A stretch of DNA of 58,186 nt, from contig JAGRNA010000071.1 of the NCBI GenBank assembly GCA_020441005.1, positions 1 to 58,186 of the forward strand, in the 5' to 3' direction. This document shows, piece after piece, positions 25,906 to 34,665 of the stretch. This stretch comes from Leptospiraceae bacterium. Its GTDB lineage: Bacteria > Spirochaetota > Leptospiria > Leptospirales > Leptonemataceae. Every line of letters starts with the position of its first letter. The stretch's first letter is position 1. The notes beneath the pieces are model-generated. The model was not told the DNA's origin, did not search any database, and was given only the letters and a program-made list of their open reading frames with translations. A program made the translations under genes and the position numbers.

Positions 25906-27945
25906 TTAAACTTCCAGCACTTCGCCATTTGTTTCTTGTTCCTGTGCCTTTTGTTTGCGTATCTCGCGCTCCAGACGTAAATAGGGATCATCATCACTGC
26001 CAGGCGCATTCGCTTTTTGCGATTTTGCGAGCCGATCCATGTATTTTTGCAGCCGCAGCAGTCGTCGCATGATTTCCGGTTGCGCAGCGGGATCTATGGT
26101 CTGCGCTGCGGGTTGCAAGCGTTTAAGTTCCGCCGAAATCAGCTCCAGCAAGCGATGTTCTCGCAAAGGCCAATCAGCATCTAAAGGAAAACAAAGGATG
26201 GATTGACCGGCTCTGTCGAAATTGGAAAATTTGATAACCTGGAATCTGTATTGTTTTACAAAATCAACAAAATCCTCAATTCCATACTCCGAGGCCCTGG
26301 TTTGCAATTCGGAAACAATCGGCACATTCTTTTTTGTGAAATACTCTGTTTCCAGCAAGTCCAGTATTTTACGAAATTTACCAACGCTGCGGATCTGGTC
26401 AATTTGTTGCAAGCGCTGAAATTCAGCAGCACGAGTTTGTTGATTAAAGGCTTCCAGGTTGCGCAGTTCCAGCTGCTTTTGCCGATCGCGAATGTTTTGC
26501 TTGGCGATCTGAAAAGACTGGTTCTGGAAAAGCTGGAAACCGAAATACATAAATATTTTTAAATAAAATGGAATATGATCAATATAAACCAGCCTGAGCA
26601 TGCGGCCATAGGCCCGCTTGAATTGACGGTCACTGAACAAGCTCTTAAAAAACTCATCATTTGCATCTATGAGTTCTCTAAGCGCCAAAACCTTCCAGTA
26701 ATCCGCTGGTGGCAGGTGAACCATTTCAGAAACCAGAGTCTCGACCAGTTCACGGTCGCGCCTTAGAAAGAGATACCAGCTGCCGTAACGTCTCTGCCAT
26801 ACAGTGTAAAAAAGTCCGGGATCAGAGAACAAACCGTCACGCACAGGCGGGGGCCATTTTTGAAAATCGCTGCGACTGATGAACAGGACCTGATGAAACC
26901 AGTGCTCATCGGTATTCAACAGCGGGCCGCGAACTGCATTGAGTTGCTGCTCCATAATGCTTTGCCATTGGCGTCGAAATTCAAGATCCACCAGGGTCCC
27001 GAGTGCAATAATTAACTGCAGGGCCAGTGGCTCTCTGGCCAAAACAGAGTTGGCGCACAAATGCTCATTCAAAAGTTTTGCTTTACGGACACTAAAATCA
27101 GTCAGGTGCGCCTTGTTGGGATCAATATAGTAAACTGCCTCTTCTTCGGCAATGACGCCCAAACCGGCTTTAAGCTCGGTATTCTTGAGGCTGGCCGGAA
27201 TGATTTTTTCCAGCATAAAGTCTTCCGCTGCCTTGAAACGTTCAATGAGGCCTTCCCGGCGGCAGAAAATTAAACCTGTGTCTGGCAAATGCAGCACCCG
27301 CTCATCAGCAGCCGCACTGGTATAAATGCGTTGCACGGCATCCTTCAGCATCTCCGTGTTTGCCATGAGATCAAAATGGCCGGGACGAATGAAGGTTTCA
27401 ATCTGTAGCACACCGGCCCGCGGTGTTGGCAAGGTTGATGCGGAATTGGTTTTTGACTGTTCCCTGGCTGTCAATTTCTGCCAATCATCAAGCAAATCCT
27501 GCCAGACTTCCTGATAGCTGCGAATTGGATGAGCCAGAAAGAACTGTTCAATGGCTTCCAGGGAGGATGCAATACAGGCCTTGTATATGGATTCAATCGA
27601 ATCGGCAGGATCCTCAGGCAAACTGGCAAATACGGGATGCAACCAAAGCGCGGACTGGCCCTCGACCTTTTTATATTCAAAATAAAATAGCTGCACAATC
27701 GCCTTGATGGAAATCAGGTTCTTCAACACCCGCCCCATGGTAACCCGATCGAGTCCCAGGCCGGTCCCGGCGATATCAGGCTCGAACAATTGACGGGCCC
27801 GTGCAGTGCGACTGCTGCTGTTCTTTTTAATCGTCTGAAAAACGGTAAAGTGGTTGCGCTCCGTCAGGTTAAACCCGGCAGCCTGCACTTCCGCTTCGGT
27901 GATCAGCTTCAGGAATGGGATCTTTTCTGGATCCTGTTCAGCCAT
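25906..27945 (-). CDS. Large protein of unknown function
   Basis: 679 residues from the ATG at 27945, which gives MAEQDPEKIPFLKLITEAEV; the frame is open further upstream but that part runs inside hisC. No membrane segment or signal peptide. A basic helical stretch near residues 40-75 precedes a possible winged-helix part (LDRVTMGRVLKNLISIKAIVQLFYF). A coiled-coil segment lies near 510-560 (KQNIRDRQKQLELRNLEAFN) and a charged tail ends the protein. I do not recognise the family. Its start overlaps the stop of hisC by 8 bases, so it is translationally coupled and third in an operon. Confidence 0.75.
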   Translation of the reverse strand: MAEQDPEKIPFLKLITEAEVQAAGFNLTERNHFTVFQTIKKNSSSRTARARQLFEPDIAGTGLGLDRVTMGRVLKNLISIKAIVQLFYFEYKKVEGQSALWLHPVFASLPEDPADSIESIYKACIASSLEAIEQFFLAHPIRSYQEVWQDLLDDWQKLTAREQSKTNSASTLPTPRAGVLQIETFIRPGHFDLMANTEMLKDAVQRIYTSAAADERVLHLPDTGLIFCRREGLIERFKAAEDFMLEKIIPASLKNTELKAGLGVIAEEEAVYYIDPNKAHLTDFSVRKAKLLNEHLCANSVLAREPLALQLIIALGTLVDLEFRRQWQSIMEQQLNAVRGPLLNTDEHWFHQVLFISRSDFQKWPPPVRDGLFSDPGLFYTVWQRRYGSWYLFLRRDRELVETLVSEMVHLPPADYWKVLALRELIDANDEFFKSLFSDRQFKRAYGRMLRLVYIDHIPFYLKIFMYFGFQLFQNQSFQIAKQNIRDRQKQLELRNLEAFNQQTRAAEFQRLQQIDQIRSVGKFRKILDLLETEYFTKKNVPIVSELQTRASEYGIEDFVDFVKQYRFQVIKFSNFDRAGQSILCFPLDADWPLREHRLLELISAELKRLQPAAQTIDPAAQPEIMRRLLRLQKYMDRLAKSQKANAPGSDDDPYLRLEREIRKQKAQEQETNGEVLEV

Positions 27946-29050
27946 TTGTACCGGTTTGCATCCATTGAAGCGTAATTTGCCAGAGCAATTCCATTTGCTG
28001 CCTGGTTCCAATGCTGATTCGCACCCATTGATCAAGCGGTGCCTGATGAAAATAGCGGACCAAAATGTTCTTTTGCTGCAGGTGTTCAAACCAGGATTTG
28101 GCGAAGGCGGCCGGATCAAGCGTGTCTGGCTTGCGGATCATCAGAAAATTTGTGCTGGATGGCAAAACCTCAAAACCGGCGGTCTGTAATTGCGCGGCAA
28201 ACCAGTCTCGCACAGCACAAATGCGCTTGATCTGTGCATCAAATTCAGTCGGATCGCTCAGAGCAGCCAAAGCGGCAGTTTGGCTCAGGCGGTTCACATT
28301 GTAGGAGTCGCGAATTTTGTCTAGCTCGTTGATCATGGCCGGACTGGCAGTCAGCCATCCAATTCTGAGACCAGCCAGACTGTAGCTCTTGCTGAAAGTG
28401 CCGCATACCAACAAGTGCTCTAGCTCATTTTGACCGACGAATTGACTGAAACTGAATGTATTAAAATCAGCATAGGCCTCATCAATTAAAACCGGGCACG
28501 GGCTCGATTTGACAAATTCGAGCAAGGCCTCCGCATCCGCTGCGATACCGGTTGGTGCATTCGGATTAGCGATTATGCACAGTTTGTAAAAATCGGGCGA
28601 TTGTTCTAGTTCAGTCTGCATGGCGGCCAGATCAAGCTGCCAGTCCGGCTGCACCGCTACCGTTCGTAATGTCGTGCGCGTCAATTCGGCCAGCACCGGG
28701 TACAGGCTGTAGGTTGGATCCGGAATTAGCAGTCCGGCCTGGGGGCCCAGCAAGGCTCGAAATAGAATCGTTAGAATCTCATCAGATCCATTGCCAATTA
28801 AAACCTGATCAGCCCGGGTTTTGTAGCGCTCGGCCAGGGCTGTGCGCAGGTTGCGCGCAAAAGGATCCGGGTATTTTTCGAGAGGATCGAATGTGATGGC
28901 ACTCTGGATTGCGCTGATGACCCGCGCTGCGGGAGGAAAGGGGTTTTCATTCGAATTCAGTTTGATGACATCCCGGGCATTGAGCTGGGCACCGGGTACG
29001 TAGCCCTGCATAGCACGAATATGGGGATGCACAAAATCAGCAGCATTCAT
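27938..29050 (-). CDS. hisC: Histidinol-phosphate aminotransferase
   Basis: 370 residues from the ATG at 29050 (MNAADFVHPHIRAMQGY), which overlaps the upstream gene's stop as ATGA. The fold-type I aminotransferase motifs are clear: LNSNENPFPP near the N-terminus, GNGSDEILTILFRALL, IIANPNAPTG, LIDEAYADF, and the PLP-binding lysine in GTFSKSYSLAGLRIGW. The start and the YVPG segment fit HisC, which transaminates imidazole-acetol phosphate in histidine synthesis. Related aminotransferases share these motifs, so the exact substrate rests on family resemblance. Length is normal. Confidence 0.9.
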   Translation of the reverse strand: MNAADFVHPHIRAMQGYVPGAQLNARDVIKLNSNENPFPPAARVISAIQSAITFDPLEKYPDPFARNLRTALAERYKTRADQVLIGNGSDEILTILFRALLGPQAGLLIPDPTYSLYPVLAELTRTTLRTVAVQPDWQLDLAAMQTELEQSPDFYKLCIIANPNAPTGIAADAEALLEFVKSSPCPVLIDEAYADFNTFSFSQFVGQNELEHLLVCGTFSKSYSLAGLRIGWLTASPAMINELDKIRDSYNVNRLSQTAALAALSDPTEFDAQIKRICAVRDWFAAQLQTAGFEVLPSSTNFLMIRKPDTLDPAAFAKSWFEHLQQKNILVRYFHQAPLDQWVRISIGTRQQMELLWQITLQWMQTGTNG

Positions 29051-30093
29051 GAAATTTGGACCAACCCTGCAGGATAAACGGCGCCAGTTTCCGGTTTTGG
29101 GCTTAGCATGAAGCCCTGGTGCCTTTGCTTTTCCAGATAATCGTAGTACCATCGAAATATTTCGATTCGACTGCCGGCGTTTTGCACCTCCTCGGAGTCG
29201 GGCAGCAGATCGGGCGTATTGCGTACCAATTCATTATTGTGACCAAACAATATTTCGGGCAGAGAGCGTAAATAGCAGGCTTTGGGTTGGTAGTTTAATA
29301 ACTGATCGCTACTGCCATTCAGGTGCAGCGCTTCTAGCAAGACTAACAGGCTTTCGGCCGGGTGAAAGATTTTACGTCCCCAGGGGCGGATTTGTTTGTC
29401 GACGGATCGCGGATCCAGGCCCGGCTTGCCAAAATCTTTTACGATCAATAATTGGATCATGCGACCGGCCCGCGGATACTGATGACGGACTGCGCTGAAA
29501 AAATGAAATAAAAGCAGCGGGTCCAGATGGGCTGAGTCCAGATCGACAATAATCAAGAGCGGCATGCGGGCGCGCATGGCGGGCTTTGTTTCGGCTTCAG
29601 TCGCTATCGCCTGGAGGTTGTCTCGCAATTCTGCGGCATTGCGAAAATCGGATCGTAGATCGTACCCGGCCCACAAAGCAATCTGGCGGTAATGCCGTAC
29701 CAGCAACGGGTCGGAGGTGCTGGCAAATATGGTTCCCCGTCTGGCCGGGATCGAAATGGGCGGCAGAGTCAGCATGGATCTGTTGTGCGGCAAGCTCCAG
29801 ATGGCGCTTAATCCAGCCTGATAAAACTGGTCGCGTAGTGATTCGTGTTCTGTTTCGGTTAGCGAATGTAAATTGGCCACTAACAACAACGGCATACTCC
29901 ACTGCAAGAGATCCGGTAGTTGCCCCAGCCCAATGTCTTTAATAAAATGAATGCCGGGTTGTTGCCAAACGGAAGGCGGCGGGATGCTCGTATACTTTCG
30001 CACCTGCGCCGCATTTCGCAGCCAGTATTGAATCAAATGCTCATCGCCAGGTTGCAGATGAAAGCCGCATAATACCGGATTTTTTTGGAGCAT
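29047..30093 (-). CDS. Protein of unknown function, possible degenerate receiver domains
   Basis: 348 residues from the ATG at 30093; a GTG eight codons upstream (30117) is an alternative. Two stretches have a receiver-like rhythm. MPLLLVANLHSLTETEHESL ends in a strand-helix pair, and later LLIIVDLDSAHLDPLLLFHF is followed by QLLIVKDFGK and KIFHPAESLLVLLEALH. They resemble the phospho-acceptor strand, the Lys loop and the last helix of a response-regulator receiver, but the key acidic pair is not evident. No DNA-binding domain is seen. First gene of the operon with hisC (ATGA overlap). Confidence 0.55.
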   Translation of the reverse strand: MLQKNPVLCGFHLQPGDEHLIQYWLRNAAQVRKYTSIPPPSVWQQPGIHFIKDIGLGQLPDLLQWSMPLLLVANLHSLTETEHESLRDQFYQAGLSAIWSLPHNRSMLTLPPISIPARRGTIFASTSDPLLVRHYRQIALWAGYDLRSDFRNAAELRDNLQAIATEAETKPAMRARMPLLIIVDLDSAHLDPLLLFHFFSAVRHQYPRAGRMIQLLIVKDFGKPGLDPRSVDKQIRPWGRKIFHPAESLLVLLEALHLNGSSDQLLNYQPKACYLRSLPEILFGHNNELVRNTPDLLPDSEEVQNAGSRIEIFRWYYDYLEKQRHQGFMLSPKPETGAVYPAGLVQIS

Positions 30094-30163
30094 AAGAAAC
30101 TGCTTTCTATCTGGCACCGGGCGTCTTTTTTGTCAATAATAGAAAGCGCAGGACCAGCCACCC

Positions 30164-31237
30164 ATGGCGATCAATTCTACCGAAATCAAACCGCAATTAC
30201 CTGTCAGTCAGATAAAAGCCATGCTCGCCGAGGCGCATCTGGGGGAGTTGGAACAGATCCAGCCCGTCAGAATAGAGGCGTCCACCCGGCGCTATTTCCG
30301 TATTCATGTGCGTCAATCCGGGCGACAGTACTTACTTTGTGAAGGTCTGCCTAAACCCTATCACGATCAAGACGGATTTATTCAACTAAATGCTTTTCTG
30401 GAAAAGAACGGGATTACTGTGCCCCGGATCCATGCTGTGAACCGAATGGAAGGCGCTCTGTTGCTTTCCGATGGCGGTTCTAATGATTTGACCGATTTTT
30501 TGAATCACTGCGACCGGGATGATTCGGAATCACAAACGAAACGCATTGCCGCATTGCAAACCGCGCTCGGTCTGGTAGCGCGTATCCAGCGACTAGAGCC
30601 TCCTTCGCTGGTGGCCAGTCGCCTGTTTGATTTTGAAAAACTGGACTTTGAAATGCAGTACCTCTACACGGCCCTGGATGCTTGCTGCCAAACGCTGCAA
30701 ATCCCTGACCCGGCTAGCTATGAGCTGAAATATTTCCTGACGGAACTTTGCAAGCGGCTGGCGGGAGCCGGTGAATTTGTTATTTGTCATCGCGATTTTC
30801 ACGGTCGCAACCTGATCTATCAAAAAGACCCGGCGGCGGATCTGGTACTGATCGATTTTCAGGATGCTCGTATGGGGCTGCCATTTTATGATGTCGCCAG
30901 CCTGCTCTATGACCCCTATACCGCCCTTACGGCTGCGGAAAGAGAGACGCTGTTACTTTGGTTCACGGAACAATTGCCCGCCGAGCACCGCCCGGGTTGT
31001 AAATGGTTTTACCTGATCGCAGCCCAGCGGGTTCTAAAGGCCCTGGGCACCTATTTAAATCAAATATATAATAATGGCAATGCAACCTATTTGGCCAGTG
31101 TGCCGTCCGCTCTGCGGAACCTGGAGGATATTACCCAGCGCGGCCATCTACCTGATAGTCTGTATCATTTTGGGCAACATTGTCAGGTGCATCTGATTCC
31201 GCGCCTGAGCGAGCTGTTGCCCGTGCAGCAACAATGA
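30164..31237 (+). CDS. amgK: Probable N-acetylmuramate/N-acetylglucosamine kinase AmgK
   Basis: 357 residues of the aminoglycoside phosphotransferase-like kinase fold. The substrate/ATP loop EASTRRYFRIHV, the catalytic segment ICHRDFHGRNLIY (Asp as base, Asn for Mg), and the metal-binding VLIDFQDARMGLPFYDVASLLYD are all present. The wording of the last motif and the gene partner are those of AmgK, which phosphorylates MurNAc at the anomeric carbon in peptidoglycan recycling. The next gene, a nucleotidyltransferase, overlaps by 4 bases. This pair (AmgK-MurU) bypasses MurA/MurB and is known to confer fosfomycin resistance in pseudomonads. Confidence 0.82.
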   Translation: MAINSTEIKPQLPVSQIKAMLAEAHLGELEQIQPVRIEASTRRYFRIHVRQSGRQYLLCEGLPKPYHDQDGFIQLNAFLEKNGITVPRIHAVNRMEGALLLSDGGSNDLTDFLNHCDRDDSESQTKRIAALQTALGLVARIQRLEPPSLVASRLFDFEKLDFEMQYLYTALDACCQTLQIPDPASYELKYFLTELCKRLAGAGEFVICHRDFHGRNLIYQKDPAADLVLIDFQDARMGLPFYDVASLLYDPYTALTAAERETLLLWFTEQLPAEHRPGCKWFYLIAAQRVLKALGTYLNQIYNNGNATYLASVPSALRNLEDITQRGHLPDSLYHFGQHCQVHLIPRLSELLPVQQQ

Positions 31238-31977
31238 CTGAAAATACAAGCGCCCAGCGACTAAAGGGCTTTATTCTGGCTGCCGGTTTTGGCACGCGGA
31301 TGCAGTCCTTGACCAGGGAGACTCCCAAGCCATTGCTGCGTTTGGGTGGGTATCCTTTGCTATATTACAGCCTGTTCTGGATGCATCACTGGGGCATTCA
31401 GGCCGTCACAATCAATGTGCATTATCTGGCTGATCAAATTATCGAGGCACTCGAGAACTACAAACTGGCAGAATTGTATTTTTCAAGGGAAGAACAAATC
31501 CTGGGCACTGCCGGCGGTCTGTGCAATTGCATCGGCAAGTCCATCGGGCGCACTGACCGGATTGTGCTGCTAAATCCGGATACCATTTTACTTTGTGCGC
31601 CAGCAGACCATCCCGATCAGGCAGTCCGCCTGGATCGGCCCAATACGCTCTTTTTGGCCAGACGACTCGATGACAGTGTGACGGCATTCAGTCTCAATGC
31701 GGCGGATGGGCGGCTTGCTTTTGATTCTGCCGGTCGTTTTTTTTACATTGGCTACAGCGTGCTAAGCGCCGCCGACCTGCCTGTCTGGCAAGTTGGTACA
31801 CAGCTCGAACTGGGAGGCAGCTGGCGCGAACTGGCTGCCAAGGGTCGTCTGAATGGCCAAATGCTGAATGGCAGCTTTATTGATGTGGGCACTCTGGATG
31901 CCTGGCAAAAACACCAGGACTTCCATTTTGACCACCCGGACTGGAGTGCCTGGTTACAGGCTTCGGGCCTGGTCTAG
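31234..31977 (+). CDS. murU: Probable N-acetylmuramate-1-phosphate uridylyltransferase MurU
   Basis: 247 residues from the ATG at 31234, which overlaps the amgK stop (ATGA). The nucleotidyltransferase signature LAAGFGTRMQSLTRETPKPLL sits at residues ~14-34, followed by GYPLLYYSLFWM, the GTAGGLCN loop and a metal-binding NPDTI. The C-terminus has the SFIDVGTLDAWQ ending of this family. Sugar nucleotidyltransferases of many substrates share these motifs; the MurU call rests on the coupled amgK. Expected product: UDP-MurNAc from recycled MurNAc-1-phosphate. Confidence 0.82.
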   Translation: MTENTSAQRLKGFILAAGFGTRMQSLTRETPKPLLRLGGYPLLYYSLFWMHHWGIQAVTINVHYLADQIIEALENYKLAELYFSREEQILGTAGGLCNCIGKSIGRTDRIVLLNPDTILLCAPADHPDQAVRLDRPNTLFLARRLDDSVTAFSLNAADGRLAFDSAGRFFYIGYSVLSAADLPVWQVGTQLELGGSWRELAAKGRLNGQMLNGSFIDVGTLDAWQKHQDFHFDHPDWSAWLQASGLV

Positions 31978-32050
31978 TTGGACTCGGCAATACTTGCTTG
32001 CCCGACCCTGGATCAATTCTGGATCGCTGGTACAATGCAGCCAGGAATAG

Positions 32051-33313
32051 TCAACTGTTCAACAGCCAGGCGCGTTCCAGAATTGTGGATAGTCCGATCC
32101 CATAACGGAAGTTGCCCTCGGCGCGGATGGAATCCGGTAAATACTGGTCCAGCCATGTATTAAAATGCAATAATTCATCTTCGTAAGCCGGCAAGGCCGC
32201 ATTCCAGCGGAAGATGGCGTAATGCCTGGGTGGCAGACTGTCGGTTTTTAGCAACCGGCGGTCTTGTTCGACCTGCTGCCGGACCATCTCATCATCCAGA
32301 TCGGTGACCCGGTTATCAAAAGCCCCGCCATAAATAAAGGTTTCCGAGAAATTATCCTGATGCACTCGGCCAGGAAAAATAAAATTGTTAAACAGAATAC
32401 CGCGAGCTCGCAGGGGAGCCTCGGGGCCAAACAGAACCCCGAACCCTTTTTTGGAGACAATCGGATCGCTGCCAAAGCGGGTCACACTGAGCAGATTGTA
32501 GCTATGCAGCGCTGCGACCGGCGGCTCCGGCCATCCATGCTCTCGGGCCAGGGCCTTGACCAGCGGAATCAGACCGGCAATTCCCACTGTCAGGGTATAC
32601 CGGTCCGCCGGCCAATTCGCTTGCAGCGTTTTGATATCTGCTACCTCACAATTGTAATGTACAGCCGCATTTTCGCGCACAAAACGTGCCAGTCCGTCGG
32701 TCAAGCTGCCCATACCATAGCGCAGGCTGACCAGGCCACGCTGTTTGGGCTGCAGATGTTTTTTTTCTTTGCGGCTCAGTCTGAGCTGCCGCATCATACT
32801 GCCCTTGCCTAGAATGCGCTGCTTGAGGACCAGCTCGGCGTTCATTCGTTCGACATCGCCGGCGTAAATACCGCCAAAGGCCGGCTGCATAATACTATGC
32901 ACAGCGGAAGGTCCCAATACCCGGGCGCCCCAATGAGCCAGGCGTTCCCCGGGCTGCACAGTCGCATCTTTAAAGGCGATCCCGGCGAACAGGCGGATTT
33001 TATCGCCCAGTTTCAACGGCAGCCGGCGTAGTTTCCCGTCCTGCCAAATATAGCGGCGGCTGGCGTCCTTGTTCGCAGTCACCATTTCGAGCTGCAGGTC
33101 ACGGCACAATTCCTCAAAGAGGCTGGAATTGATCACACCGTTCGCGGCAGTTTCGGCCATGCCAAATTCATTATGGATGGTATGGATCAGGCCGCCGGCC
33201 CGGCCGGCTTTTTCGATCAGGGTCACATCTTCGCCGCGCTTGATTGCGTACCAGGCATGCAGCAGGCCGGTAATGCCGGCCCCCAGGATTGTGTGTCTGT
33301 TGTGTGCGGCCAT
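32051..33313 (-). CDS. hemY: Protoporphyrinogen/coproporphyrinogen oxidase, HemY-type
   Basis: 420 residues. The N-terminus has the FAD-binding glycine motif ILGAGITGLLHAWYAIKRGEDVTLIEKAGRAGG, in which the Glu binds the ribose. This is the form shared by protoporphyrinogen oxidases of the amine-oxidase superfamily. A later AGDVERMNAELVL and the C-terminal YGIGLSTILERAW fit HemY-like enzymes. They oxidise protoporphyrinogen IX or coproporphyrinogen III late in haem synthesis. Its ATG overlaps the hemN stop by one base (TGATG), so the haem genes hemE, hemN and hemY form one coupled operon. Confidence 0.85.
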   Translation of the reverse strand: MAAHNRHTILGAGITGLLHAWYAIKRGEDVTLIEKAGRAGGLIHTIHNEFGMAETAANGVINSSLFEELCRDLQLEMVTANKDASRRYIWQDGKLRRLPLKLGDKIRLFAGIAFKDATVQPGERLAHWGARVLGPSAVHSIMQPAFGGIYAGDVERMNAELVLKQRILGKGSMMRQLRLSRKEKKHLQPKQRGLVSLRYGMGSLTDGLARFVRENAAVHYNCEVADIKTLQANWPADRYTLTVGIAGLIPLVKALAREHGWPEPPVAALHSYNLLSVTRFGSDPIVSKKGFGVLFGPEAPLRARGILFNNFIFPGRVHQDNFSETFIYGGAFDNRVTDLDDEMVRQQVEQDRRLLKTDSLPPRHYAIFRWNAALPAYEDELLHFNTWLDQYLPDSIRAEGNFRYGIGLSTILERAWLLNS

Positions 33314-34665
33314 CAGATTGCCTGGGAAAAGACCCGCGCTTCGGGTTTGTTACGCCGCATACGCAGATCGAGGCCCATACATACATTGCGCAGGAAGGCT
33401 CGGCCGGATTCCGTTACGATCAACCAGTTGTCCTCGAATTGGACGAGACCATCAGCGGCCATTTCCGACAGGCAGTCCTGCACATCAGCGTATAGATCAT
33501 CCGGTAGTCTGGTTTTCAGGCGGCAGGCCACATCGAGAATATAGCCGCGCAATTCGAGGTCCTCGGCGTTGAGTTTGTGCCCGCGCAGGGTTGAATGGCC
33601 GGTATCCTGAATTTCTTTCTGGTATTTGCGCGATACCTTGTTGGTTTGATGAAAACAATCCCAGCTATCCGAGATGGCCGAGCTGCCCAGACCTAACAGG
33701 AGTTCCGTGCGCCGTGAAGTGTAACCCATAAAGTTGCGATGCAGGGTGCCTTGCAAGGCGGATTGCCACAAGGGATCCTGTTCGAGGGCAAAGTGATCCA
33801 TACCGACCTCCTGGTAACCGGCTTCCAAAAGCATCTCCCGGGCCAGTTCGTACAGCGCCCGTTTGTCTGGTCCGGAGGGCAGATCGGCTTCGGTGAACAA
33901 GCGCTGCGCTCCTTTAATCCATGGGACATGAGCGTAGCTGTACAAGGCAATCCGGTCCGGTCTTAACGCAATGGTTCGTTTGACAGTATCCCGAATTGTT
34001 TCCAGGTACTGGGCCGGTAGTCCGTACACCAGATCGAAATTGACCGAAGTGTAACCAATGGACCGGGCCAATTCACTGACCCGCACTGTGTCCGAGTAGG
34101 GTTGATTGCGATTGATCAGCCGCTGCACTTCAGGATCAAAATCCTGGACGCCCAGGCTGACCCGGCGGAAGCCCAGGTCGTAGAGGGTCTGCAATTGATC
34201 AGCGCGGGCCCGGCGGGGATCAATCTCGATAGAAAATTCATGTTCGTCAGCGATGACCCCGCGGCTGGTCAGGGCCTCAACTACCCGGGCCAGATTGCCG
34301 GCTGATAGAAAGGTGGGCGAACCGCCGCCAAAATGGATTTCTTTGAGCGGAGCCTTGTCCAGCTCGGGTACATTTTGTCGGTAGTGATCAAATTCGCGTA
34401 GTACATCAGTCACATAAGGGTCTTCAATATCGTGATTGCGCGAAATGGAAGTATTGCAGCCGCAAAACGAGCACAAGGTTTCACAAAAAGGGACGTGAAT
34501 GTAGGCGGCCCAGGCAGCGTCCGGCCGCTGTAAAGCTCCGGCTACAGAATGCATCCATTCCTGGGGATTCGGATCGTTTTCCCAGTAGGGTACAGTCGGA
34601 TAACTGGTATAGCGCGGGGCCGGAATATCATATTTGCCGATCAGACTGCTAACCGAAGTACTCAT
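33313..34665 (-). CDS. hemN: Oxygen-independent coproporphyrinogen III dehydrogenase
   Basis: 450 residues from the ATG at 34665 (MSTSVSSLIGKYDIPAPRYTSYPT), which overlaps the hemE stop (ATGA). The radical-SAM cluster motif is PFCETLCSFCGCN (CxxxCxxC), followed by GGGSPTFL for SAM binding and EIDPRRA. The VNFDLVYGLP and LYSYAHVPW strands and the SMDH-like YQEVGMDHFAL segment are those of HemN itself rather than HemW. The enzyme makes two decarboxylations of coproporphyrinogen III with two SAM molecules. Cytoplasmic. Length is normal for HemN. Confidence 0.93.
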   Translation of the reverse strand: MSTSVSSLIGKYDIPAPRYTSYPTVPYWENDPNPQEWMHSVAGALQRPDAAWAAYIHVPFCETLCSFCGCNTSISRNHDIEDPYVTDVLREFDHYRQNVPELDKAPLKEIHFGGGSPTFLSAGNLARVVEALTSRGVIADEHEFSIEIDPRRARADQLQTLYDLGFRRVSLGVQDFDPEVQRLINRNQPYSDTVRVSELARSIGYTSVNFDLVYGLPAQYLETIRDTVKRTIALRPDRIALYSYAHVPWIKGAQRLFTEADLPSGPDKRALYELAREMLLEAGYQEVGMDHFALEQDPLWQSALQGTLHRNFMGYTSRRTELLLGLGSSAISDSWDCFHQTNKVSRKYQKEIQDTGHSTLRGHKLNAEDLELRGYILDVACRLKTRLPDDLYADVQDCLSEMAADGLVQFEDNWLIVTESGRAFLRNVCMGLDLRMRRNKPEARVFSQAI

